From an uncultured Flavobacterium sp. (GTDB lineage Bacteria > Bacteroidota > Bacteroidia > Flavobacteriales > Flavobacteriaceae), in the NCBI RefSeq assembly GCF_951805225.1, contig NZ_OX638201.1, positions 2,728,001-2,792,000 of the forward strand: 64,000 nucleotides of DNA, written 5' to 3'. Below the pieces are notes generated by a model. The model saw only the letters and a list, made by a program, of their open reading frames with translations. It was not told the origin of the DNA and made no database searches. Numbering within the stretch: position 1 is the first letter of the stretch; each line of letters starts with the position of its first letter. Positions 1-7,735 of this stretch are shown in pieces. The position numbers and the translations under genes are program-made.

Positions 1-2082
1 TTTCTTAAATGCTCCCAAAGTATAATTCAGCTCATAACTGCGAATCATATCGTTTTTATAACGCACTTCTATTTTTCGCAACAATTGATCGTTCAGTTGT
101 CTGAATCCTAATCTTGCCGAAATTTGTACGTCTGGTCGGTTTGCTTCTCCTAAATCTCCACTTTTTACAAAAGTGACACTGTAGTTTCCTTTATCAGATC
201 CAAAACCGGTGTAATATACTTTTTTGAGATAGAGTTGACCGTATTTTTTATCGTACTCATAAGTAACTGTATTTCCTTTTAAATCGACTTGCAGACAAAG
301 TCCCCAATGTCCAACGTTTCCATTGGCATCCTGCAAAACTCCATTTGACGAAAGTCCGGAATCCGTTCCTCCGTAATAACTCGTAACTCCGCTTTTATCT
401 TTTACAACCCAATAATAATTTTTAGGAGAAGATCCTTTACGGATAATCTGCTGAAAAGCACCTTCGCGTCTTGGGTAAAATTGCTTGTCTGTAGTTCGTC
501 CAATCCAGTCTACTCTATGCGAATTAGGAATTAATTGTTCTCCACCAATCAAATACGTTTCGGTTTCTTTTGAAGCATCATATCGTGGCGCTCCCCAACG
601 GGTTTCGATACTTACTGTTGGTGCCGAAATATCCCAGCCCATTCCTGCCCAACTATGACCGCCGTCACTATCATATTGCAAATTCAGCGATGGCTGCATT
701 CCTCCTCTTCCGCTTGGTATTGCAACAGAAAAACCTGTACTTGCTGTTCCTCTTCCGTTTGGAGAAGGCGGAGCAAATGACTGAATTCCTACTAACGGAC
801 TTGCCGCTTTTAGATCTTTAATACTCGTTGGTGTATAACTTGAAGTTTCCGGAGATTCCGGCATTTTGATAATTCCGGCGATAAAATCCGTAAAATGAGT
901 CGTTTTAGCCTTGATAATTCCTTGTTTAATATCTAAGGAATCTTTGGTTACTTCCTGCCACAATCTCTTATTTTCATCAAAATAAAATACATTAATATCT
1001 TTTTCTGTATAACCTTCGGGAATTGCTTTTTTATCAAATGGAAGTGATAATGTTACTGCTTTTTCAAAAATAGTTCCGTGTGGCAATAATCTAAAACCGG
1101 CATTTGTTCCCGTAACGTTTACCATTGCAGCATTCAGTGGCGCAACGTCAATTTTTCGTAATCCGCTTACAGAAACTGATATATTATTTTTTAAAGCTCC
1201 AACCGGAAAAACAGCCAGAAAATCTTTGTATGCTAATTTATTTTCTGTCTGAAAATCGACAATTTTTGAAATACGTTCTTTTGCATTTTCAATTGGTCTG
1301 AAACGTTCGACTTTTAGAAATTGATTGGTTTCTAATCGCTCATTTACAATAATTCCTGTTGAAGTTTCTTTGGTAACCAAAATAGATTTACCAGAAGTTT
1401 CAGTATCAAATACCAATTCAAATTCAGGCTGATTTACATCAATTGCAATTCCGCCAATACTCATTTTTCTAATCTCAGAAGGAAAATTTGTTCCTTTGAT
1501 GTATAGTTTATTTTCTGATTTTAGTAACGTATAATGAAAGGAAGGTTTTACCGATTTGTAGACAATTCGAACATTTTTAACTTTATATCCATTCAAAATT
1601 CCTTCGGGAGCGGTAAACAATAAAACGTTATCACCTTCTCGCAATGACTTTTCTGAAAGTAATTCGGATTGTTTAGTCCAGTTTTTATTTTGTGATAAAA
1701 ATTGCCCTCCAATACTTGGCTGATTGTTTAAACTTCTTGAAATCGAAGCCGCCTGATCATAACCGTACAATTCATATTCCAGATAAGCATGTTCTTCATT
1801 TGATGGCAAAACATCCACTTTAAGATGAAAAACGTTATCATAAGCATCGTCAATATCTTCTTCGTCTTTTGTACCAATAATTCCCTCAGCAATATCTGCA
1901 GAAAATGATTTTATGTTTTTGTTTTCGCTGTTAAAGATTCCAATAGAATCTGTCTTTGAAATAACGGTTTCCTTTTCTAAAATAGTTTCAGTAAATAAAG
2001 AAGCTATTTTGTAAGGTCCAAAATTGGCTGCAAACAAAAAAGAACCTATTAAAAATACCAGTATTATTATTTTATTTTTCAT
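1..2082 (-). CDS. SpvB/TcB-like secreted protein, 5' part (cut by window edge)
   Basis: The frame is open from the ATG at 2082 to the left edge (694 codons, no stop), so the gene continues outside the window. Residues 1-19 read as a signal peptide (MKNKIIILVFLIGSFLFAA). A beta-rich stretch at about 290-400, ending TTHFTDFIAG, resembles a ZU5-type domain. From about 425 the protein matches the N-terminal domain of SpvB and of TcaC/TcB toxin subunits: GMQPSLNLQYDSDGG, then GMGWDIS, GAPRYD and TYLIGGEQL in the family order. In that family the domain begins a large shell with Rhs/YD repeats that can enclose a C-terminal toxin. Whether a toxin follows here cannot be seen. It lies downstream of a T9SS-sorted protein and two PorT-like barrels on the same strand. 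The domain is confident; toxin function is inference. Confidence 0.8.
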   Translation of the reverse strand, partial: MKNKIIILVFLIGSFLFAANFGPYKIASLFTETILEKETVISKTDSIGIFNSENKNIKSFSADIAEGIIGTKDEEDIDDAYDNVFHLKVDVLPSNEEHAYLEYELYGYDQAASISRSLNNQPSIGGQFLSQNKNWTKQSELLSEKSLREGDNVLLFTAPEGILNGYKVKNVRIVYKSVKPSFHYTLLKSENKLYIKGTNFPSEIRKMSIGGIAIDVNQPEFELVFDTETSGKSILVTKETSTGIIVNERLETNQFLKVERFRPIENAKERISKIVDFQTENKLAYKDFLAVFPVGALKNNISVSVSGLRKIDVAPLNAAMVNVTGTNAGFRLLPHGTIFEKAVTLSLPFDKKAIPEGYTEKDINVFYFDENKRLWQEVTKDSLDIKQGIIKAKTTHFTDFIAGIIKMPESPETSSYTPTSIKDLKAASPLVGIQSFAPPSPNGRGTASTGFSVAIPSGRGGMQPSLNLQYDSDGGHSWAGMGWDISAPTVSIETRWGAPRYDASKETETYLIGGEQLIPNSHRVDWIGRTTDKQFYPRREGAFQQIIRKGSSPKNYYWVVKDKSGVTSYYGGTDSGLSSNGVLQDANGNVGHWGLCLQVDLKGNTVTYEYDKKYGQLYLKKVYYTGFGSDKGNYSVTFVKSGDLGEANRPDVQISARLGFRQLNDQLLRKIEVRYKNDMIRSYELNYTLGAFKK

Positions 2083-2169
2083 AAAGTATGATAATCGATT
2101 ATGGGGCAACCGATTTATTTTTAATTATTTCAATATTCTAATCCTTAAACCTTTGAGTGCAATTAATTC

Positions 2170-2307
2170 TAACACATAGAAACATAGCGTTTGACTCTGA
2201 AAAAAGGCGTTTCACTTATTTCAAATACACATAACTATCTATGTGATAGAAATGTATTTCTTTTTATATTCTTTTTTACACCAAAAAATCTATGTTTCTA
2301 TGTGTTA
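2170..2307. repeat. Interspersed palindromic element, copy 1 (138 bp)
   Basis: The ends are 18-bp inverted arms, TAACACATAGAAACATAG at 2170-2187 and its exact complement at 2290-2307. The body (GGCGTTTCACTTATTT, then a short ACATA/TATGT dyad and AGAAATGTATTTCT) recurs in the same order at 7553-7691. It fills the 280-bp gap between the T9SS-sorted gene and the SpvB-like gene. No open frame is present, so it is probably a non-coding REP-like or MITE-like element. Confidence 0.8.
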
Positions 2308-2362
2308 AATAAAATTTTCAGTGCTTAATCCTTATTAATCTATTTTGAAAAACAGCTTTAGA

Positions 2363-4327
2363 TTACTTCACAATAACTTTAAAAGTTTTAGTACCAAAAT
2401 CAGAATTCACAGTAACTAAATACATTCCTGCAGCGCTTTTAATACTCTCATCGTACAAATAAGTTTCTATTTGCGGCAACTGTTTTTGTTTTACCAGCGA
2501 ACCGGTTGGACTATAAATAGAAATTGTTGTGTTTGTCTTTTTAGGAAACTGCATTGCGATCGAAAATTGCCCGTCTATTGTAGGATTTGGATATAAAATC
2601 AACACACTCGAATCTGTAATTTCTTTTCCGTCTGTTGCTACTACAATCTTTGTAGATGTTTTACATTCCTGACCATTTAGTAATCTCAATTCATAATTAC
2701 CTGGCTGATCAATTAGTATTTTTGGGTTATTATCGATAAAATCACCTTCATAAAACCATTGATATTGATAATTGCCATTTGGTAAACCTTCGCTTGCATC
2801 AAAGGTTAAAGCATTGCCATCTGTCAACAAATAATTTGGTTTAAGATTAGGGAATGTTCCTTGTTTATCAGCAACAAAAACGGTTTCTGAATATAAATTT
2901 CCTTTTCCGTCTCGTACGATATAATCATAAGTTCCTGACGAAAGCTGTAATCCTGAAGTACTTTTTGCCGCTTGATTCCATTGTTTGACTACGGCTTCAC
3001 TTCCTTCTTTTTTAACGGTAACGGTAAATGGCGCCTGACCTCCTTCTATGGTATAATTTAATTCTCCAGATCCGGCAACTCCGCAATTAGCTTCAGTAAT
3101 CCAGACTCTGCTGAACATTTCCGGCGCAACTTTTAGTGTAAATTTTGCTTTACCGTTTTTTTGTTTGTCCCAATTAAAATCGTTCAGTGTTAGTTTTTCT
3201 TTACTAGAAGTACTCGCCAAACGAACGTATTCAGAATCTTTTTCGTCATAAGTTCCTTTGCCGGAATAATCAACCAACAACCAGTAATAGGTATCTTTTG
3301 GTAATGTCCCTTTTATAAAATTCGGATTAAAACTCCAATCCAAACTTAAATCAGCGGGATTAGAAAAATCCAATTGCCATTCTCTTGAAATCCCAATTGG
3401 TTCTCCTTGTTCTTGTTTTTTAACCAAAAGGTTTTTACCATTATCACTCCAAAAAGCAAAATAATTATCCGGAATTTTATCTGATTTACTTTTAAGCTCA
3501 ATTGTCAAAAGTCCTTCATCAATCATATTATTACTTTTGGTTTGTAATAATCCGCTGGCATCATCACGCCCAATTCCTGTAATGGAAGATTCAAATCCTT
3601 TGTGTTTTTCGATATCCCAAATCGTTTCACCTTTACTATTCAGGTAATTTTTGATATCAAACTGTGAAAGCGAAATACCATATTTAATGGCTAAATAACT
3701 GGCTACTTTTTGAGTTTCAAGCCCGGACAAAACTCTGTTATAAACCAGAATTTCACTTATATTTCCTTTAAATTCTTCTGGCGGAAGTTTTTCAAATTTT
3801 GACTTTTGTCCAATAGTTAAAGACGATAACTTTGCAACACTATCTGTTACGTTTTGCTGAAAAAAATGTATGTTCGCTTTATGCGGTTTAATTTTTTCCT
3901 GATAGGTTTGATAAGAGAATTTCTTTAAATCGACTAATCGTTTATTGGTCGCAACCGAAAGTGTTTTTTTAGGATCGTTTATGGTCCATAAAAATTGTTC
4001 TTTCAAACTATCTTTTACTTTGTAAACCATAAACAAAGTCTGTTTTCTTTTACTATCTGTTCCCAAAGGCAAGATCAAAGAATCCTGCGTTGTATCAAAA
4101 ACAATACTTGGATTAAAATTAAAAACAGCTCCGGTGTGTTTTCTTCCTGATATTTTAGCTTCTTTTTTTGTCAAACTTTCCCAATAATAAGCGTCTCCGC
4201 TATTTCGGGATTTTATCCAATATTGTGGTTCTTCTACTAATCCGGGTAAAACTTTCTTTTGAGAAAAAACAGCATTACCTCCCAATAAAATTCCAAAAAA
4301 AGCGATTAAAAAAATCTTTTTATACAT
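2363..4327 (-). CDS. T9SS type A sorted surface protein with LamG-like and DUF8202-like domains
   Basis: A 654-residue secreted protein. I chose the ATG at 4327 because it starts directly with a signal peptide (MYKKIFLIAFFGILLGG, cleavage near VFSQ); an ATG nine codons upstream would add a polar tail. Residues about 30-220 resemble a concanavalin/LamG-like domain ending EILVYNRVLSG. About 220-400 (GIGRDDASGLLQTK) match the DUF8202-type domain often found in T9SS cargo. Ig-like segments follow to about 560. The last 80 residues (LYPNPTIDGQF, then AAGMYLVTV and TKTFKVIVK) are a type A T9SS sorting domain, so the protein should cross the outer membrane by T9SS and stay at the surface. It sits between two PorT-like barrels and the SpvB-like gene, probably in one operon. 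Ligand unknown. Confidence 0.85.
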   Translation of the reverse strand: MYKKIFLIAFFGILLGGNAVFSQKKVLPGLVEEPQYWIKSRNSGDAYYWESLTKKEAKISGRKHTGAVFNFNPSIVFDTTQDSLILPLGTDSKRKQTLFMVYKVKDSLKEQFLWTINDPKKTLSVATNKRLVDLKKFSYQTYQEKIKPHKANIHFFQQNVTDSVAKLSSLTIGQKSKFEKLPPEEFKGNISEILVYNRVLSGLETQKVASYLAIKYGISLSQFDIKNYLNSKGETIWDIEKHKGFESSITGIGRDDASGLLQTKSNNMIDEGLLTIELKSKSDKIPDNYFAFWSDNGKNLLVKKQEQGEPIGISREWQLDFSNPADLSLDWSFNPNFIKGTLPKDTYYWLLVDYSGKGTYDEKDSEYVRLASTSSKEKLTLNDFNWDKQKNGKAKFTLKVAPEMFSRVWITEANCGVAGSGELNYTIEGGQAPFTVTVKKEGSEAVVKQWNQAAKSTSGLQLSSGTYDYIVRDGKGNLYSETVFVADKQGTFPNLKPNYLLTDGNALTFDASEGLPNGNYQYQWFYEGDFIDNNPKILIDQPGNYELRLLNGQECKTSTKIVVATDGKEITDSSVLILYPNPTIDGQFSIAMQFPKKTNTTISIYSPTGSLVKQKQLPQIETYLYDESIKSAAGMYLVTVNSDFGTKTFKVIVK

Positions 4328-4358
4328 AATTCCTATGTTTTTAAAGCATGGCAAACGA

Positions 4359-5090
4359 TTAGAAATTGGCTAAATCATCAAAGTCAAATGAGTAACCAAT
4401 AATCAATGAAATACTATTGATTTTATTATTGTTTTCGCTATAGCGATGACCATTTTCTTCGGTGGCCAAAGCATCTGTAAGTCCCAAAGTATATCGCGCT
4501 CCAATAGAAAGATTCGAACTAAACTCATATCCGGCAGATAACATTCCGTAGAAATAATTTTTACCGGTCAAAGATTCTTTTAGCACTTTCTGAACATTGG
4601 CATCCGGCTCAAAATAAGCCCCTGAACCGCCAAAAACTTCCTGAGCATTTGAGGTATATTTTATATTATCACTCGCAATATTGAATCCCAAATAAGGACC
4701 TGCGCCAATATAAAATCCTTCGACAGGATAATATTTAAATTGTGCTCCAACATTGATATAACTGTAACCAAAAGTCATTTTATATTTGAGTCCTTTCGTA
4801 TCTTCATAATTCAAATCTGTACTTTGTCCGGAATATGAAAGTTCGGTTTGAATACTAACTTTTGCATAAGGATATTTCCAATTGATCATAAGACCTGCTG
4901 TGCCGCCAAACTTTCCATCTTCGGTAAAAGTATAACCCTCGTAAATTCCTTTTGGAACAATTACATCCGGAAGATTAGACATTTTAGAATAGATTCCGCC
5001 TGCAAAAAGACCGTAAGTAATCTCTCTGTCACCTTGTGCAAATAGCGATTTTGTACTTACTAATAATAGAAGTATAATAAATTTTTTCAT
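4359..5090 (-). CDS. PorT-family outer-membrane beta-barrel (paralog 2)
   Basis: A 243-residue protein with a signal peptide (MKKFIILLLLVSTKSLFAQ) followed by alternating amphipathic strands and a C-terminal aromatic (DDLANF). The ATG at 5090 is preferred because the longer frame would add 17 residues and overlap the upstream gene. It is a tandem duplicate of the gene at 5105-5806: both carry ITYGL, then SK(M/I)SNLP, a SY(I/L)xxGA strand and a YPxEG loop at matching places. PorT-like barrels are small outer-membrane proteins, some tied to T9SS. Here the pair precedes a T9SS-sorted protein by about 30 bp, which suggests accessory barrels for that cargo. The exact role is not known. Confidence 0.75.
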   Translation of the reverse strand: MKKFIILLLLVSTKSLFAQGDREITYGLFAGGIYSKMSNLPDVIVPKGIYEGYTFTEDGKFGGTAGLMINWKYPYAKVSIQTELSYSGQSTDLNYEDTKGLKYKMTFGYSYINVGAQFKYYPVEGFYIGAGPYLGFNIASDNIKYTSNAQEVFGGSGAYFEPDANVQKVLKESLTGKNYFYGMLSAGYEFSSNLSIGARYTLGLTDALATEENGHRYSENNNKINSISLIIGYSFDFDDLANF

Positions 5091-5104
5091 GTTTTTTATT
5101 GAAA

Positions 5105-5806
5105 TTACCATTGATGAAAACTGTAGCCTAACGAGAAGCAAATCACACTGCTTTTGTTCTGATTTTCGATAAACTGAAAGGAAGAGGAATTACTTTTAAC
5201 AACATCTTTTACGCCCAAATAGTAGCGTAAATCAAAATGAATACTTTGATGTAATTCATATCCTAATGCAAAACACAACGAAAAATCATCTGTCCCGTCC
5301 AAACCATCTTTATAGAATTGTCTGGTAGCAACATCATACATTCCGTCTGCTTCATTAGATTTATAAGTAACATTATTTGCTGATAAACTGATTCCGTAGA
5401 ATGCACCAAATCCTAAATTCAAACCTTCATAAGGATATACTTTATACAAAGCCCCGATTTGCAAATACGAATAATGCAATCCTAACTCAAATTCTTTCCC
5501 TGTAGCATCATGATAATTAACAGTTTCGCCAGCTTGTCTGTATAAAATCTCGGGCTGAATCGCAACTCGTGTATCATGAAGTTTGCAATTCATAAAAAAT
5601 CCGCCTTCTAATCCGTACGCACCTTTGCTTTCCATGACACTATTATCAAAAGTATTATCGCGCCCTTTTATACTTTCCGGCAAATTACTGATTTTAGAAA
5701 ACAGCCCGCCAAACTTTAAACCATAGGTAATATTAGTCTCATTTTGCCCATAAAGAGCACCACTAAAAAAGCAACTAAATATTAATAAGTGTAATATTAC
5801 TTTCAT
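5105..5806 (-). CDS. PorT-family outer-membrane beta-barrel (paralog 1)
   Basis: A 233-residue protein starting with a signal peptide (MKVILHLLIFSCFFSGALYGQ). The rest is barrel-like, with repeated GxxGG/Y strands and a C-terminal LGYSFHQW. It is the first gene of the minus-strand cluster that runs to the left edge, and its stop lies 14 bp before the start of its paralog. The two proteins align along their whole length (ITYGLKFGGLFSKISNLPES here against ITYGLFAGGIYSKMSNLPD there), which shows a tandem duplication with clear divergence. Probable outer-membrane protein; function unknown. Confidence 0.75.
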   Translation of the reverse strand: MKVILHLLIFSCFFSGALYGQNETNITYGLKFGGLFSKISNLPESIKGRDNTFDNSVMESKGAYGLEGGFFMNCKLHDTRVAIQPEILYRQAGETVNYHDATGKEFELGLHYSYLQIGALYKVYPYEGLNLGFGAFYGISLSANNVTYKSNEADGMYDVATRQFYKDGLDGTDDFSLCFALGYELHQSIHFDLRYYLGVKDVVKSNSSSFQFIENQNKSSVICFSLGYSFHQW

Positions 5807-6267
5807 TCACAAAAATTTTTGCGAATATATGTATTAATATTTGATAAATATTGCTTTGAAAATCGACCAAATACACAATAAGCCGACGAATTACATATAA
5901 TTCAACGTTTAAAAAGAAAAATAGCATAATTGATAAAATACTGATTCAGATACCATCAAGCTGATTTATTTTTTAGAATTGTTTAATGTTTATTAAAAAT
6001 TAACCTGTTGAGTACCATTAATTTTAACACATAGTTCCGAAGCTTCGAGAAATATCATCAAGTAAAGGGAAAATCTATAAAATTACTTAACAGTTTAATC
6101 AAGAAGGTAATTAGAAAAATCCGTTTTTATCAGCGTTTTCGCTTTAGCGAATCAGTAAAATCAGTGTCTAATTTTGACGCGGATAAAACAGATTTACTTC
6201 GTAAAAACGCGGATAAAAACGGATTTGATTTGCAATAATTTTATTTTCAAAAACTTTACTTTCTATT
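5807..6267. other. 461-bp intergenic region with repeats
   Basis: No credible gene. The part next to the barrel gene should hold the promoter of the minus-strand cluster, but I found no match to TTG-N17-23-TANNTTTG. At 6015-6034 lies the shared leader ATTAATTTTAACACATAG seen at four other places in the window, here followed by a GAAGCTTC dyad. The long inverted repeat at 6117-6226 fills most of the rest. Confidence 0.6.
6117..6226. repeat. Inverted repeat, 23-bp arms
   Basis: The left arm at 6117-6139 (AAATCCGTTTTTATC then AGCGTTTT) and the right arm at 6204-6226 are complementary at 22 of 23 positions. Between them are GCGTTTTCGC and a GCTTTAGCGAA stretch. It lies between the barrel cluster and the desaturase gene and resembles the element at 48077-48161 in layout: long arms and an AT-rich centre of similar size. 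Probably a non-coding interspersed element. Confidence 0.7.
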
Positions 6268-7371
6268 TTATATCTCGCCTGTCATCATAATGTTTTCATG
6301 TACGCCTTTATTTTTTAGCATTCTGAAATGCGAACGTACAGCATGATAAAATGGATAAGAAGTATACGGAAGATCATATTCCTGCGCATAACGCCTGATA
6401 ATTGGCGTGATATAAGGATAATAAGTATGTCCAACTCCGGGAAAAAGATGATGTGCAACATGATGCGTAAAACCACCATATAAAAAATTAGCCAATTTAC
6501 TTTCTGTACTAAAATCTTTAGTAACAATCATTTGATGCATTGCCCATGTTGCCGAAAGATTTCCGTTATCGTCCGTTACCGGAAAATGCGCATCTTCATC
6601 AACATGAGTCGATACGAGCGCGACAACTCCAAGTGTGCTTCCGGATAAATGCATCGCAAACCAACCTCCTAAAACTATATACCACGGTTGATGAAGCAAA
6701 ATCATTGGAATAAAAAGCAAATAAAAAAGATTAATCACTTTTGCTGCAATCATTTTATAGATTTCACTTCTGGGAATCTTGTCTACAACTTTTTTTACGT
6801 AGTTGTCTTTCTTCCCAAAAAAGTCTTTAAAATCACGGATATAAATCCAATTTAAACTGTAAAACGGATAAATCATCCACATATAAATATGCTGGTATTT
6901 ATGATAATCAAACAACGGACTATTGGGGAAAATTCTAATAATATCGCTTTGTTTGATGTCTATATCCCAATCCGGAACGTTTGGATAAGCATGATGAAGA
7001 TTAATATGCCGACGTGTCCAAAGCCAGTGGTTGCCACCAAAGAGTTCGAGAACATACATAAACCATTCGTTATGTTTTGATATCCTGAACAATGCTCCAT
7101 GCGCCGCATCGTGAAAGGCATTTATAAAAAGTACGATCATTGTGATACCGCACAAAATATAAAAGAGAAATAATAAAGGCGTATGGTCTCCAAACAACAA
7201 AATACAGGAATAAAATAAAAAGAAAAAAAATACAAGTGCCAGAGACTTAATAATATTGAATTGGTACAAGGATGAATTTTGTAAAATAGTTTCGTTCACT
7301 TCTGTGCGCATCTTTTTAAAAAAATCATCAGTACCGGCTTTTAAATAAACCGGGCGTTTTAATTTTTCCAT
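6268..7371 (-). CDS. Membrane fatty acid desaturase
   Basis: A 367-residue integral membrane di-iron desaturase. The three histidine boxes are visible: HDAAH at 87-91, HINLHH at 122-127 and HHVAHH at 303-308. Hydrophobic segments at about 40-85 and 200-250 flank the first two boxes in the usual way. The ATG at 7371 gives MEKLKRPVYLK; an ATG ten codons upstream is possible but adds no recognisable sequence. The enzyme should insert a double bond into an acyl chain using O2 and an electron donor that is not encoded nearby. The last box belongs to the linoleoyl-CoA/front-end type, so position specificity is uncertain. It lies downstream of the oleate hydratase but is separated from it by a terminator and a repeat, so it is probably transcribed alone. 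Confidence 0.85.
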   Translation of the reverse strand: MEKLKRPVYLKAGTDDFFKKMRTEVNETILQNSSLYQFNIIKSLALVFFFFLFYSCILLFGDHTPLLFLFYILCGITMIVLFINAFHDAAHGALFRISKHNEWFMYVLELFGGNHWLWTRRHINLHHAYPNVPDWDIDIKQSDIIRIFPNSPLFDYHKYQHIYMWMIYPFYSLNWIYIRDFKDFFGKKDNYVKKVVDKIPRSEIYKMIAAKVINLFYLLFIPMILLHQPWYIVLGGWFAMHLSGSTLGVVALVSTHVDEDAHFPVTDDNGNLSATWAMHQMIVTKDFSTESKLANFLYGGFTHHVAHHLFPGVGHTYYPYITPIIRRYAQEYDLPYTSYPFYHAVRSHFRMLKNKGVHENIMMTGEI

Positions 7372-7474
7372 AACAGGTATTGCTAGAAATTGTACTATCA
7401 AAATTAATAAAAATAGTTAAACCACACAATAACAAACCATTACACTTAAATAAAGAAAAAAATTATGACAACAA

Positions 7475-7508
7475 AAAAGCCAAATCTTAGCGATGAGATT
7501 TGGCTTTT
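7475..7508 (-). terminator. Rho-independent terminator after the oleate hydratase gene
   Basis: AAAAGCCAAATCT, an 8-nt loop, then AGATTTGGCTTTT. Read on the minus strand, the stem is followed by a run of six T. It lies downstream of the hydratase stop at 7736, beyond the repeat at 7553-7691, and before the desaturase start. Confidence 0.75.
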
Positions 7509-7552
7509 GACATTGTTTAAAAGAAATAATAATTTTAGGATATAATTAATTT

Positions 7553-7691
7553 TAACGCATAGAAACATAAATTTTGGGGCTTGAAAAAAAGGCGTTTCAC
7601 TTATTTAAAATAGACATAGCTAGCTATGTGAAAGAAATGTATTTCTTTTTGCATTCTTTTTAGCTAAAAAAATCTATGTTTCTATGTGTTA
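7553..7691. repeat. Interspersed palindromic element, copy 2 (139 bp)
   Basis: Same architecture as 2170-2307: left arm TAACGCATAGAAACATA, body with GGCGTTTCACTTATTT and AGAAATGTATTTCTTTTT, right arm CTATGTTTCTATGTGTTA at 7674-7691. The length differs by one base. It is preceded by the shared leader TATAATTAATTT. Confidence 0.8.
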
Positions 7692-7735
7692 AATATATTT
7701 TTTTGAATTACATCAACTGATTCTAAAACATAATT

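Noticed and set aside
570..821. Open reading frame of 83 codons on the plus strand
   Set aside because: It lies fully antisense to the SpvB-like gene, whose frame has clear domain motifs; codon pattern follows the minus strand gene.
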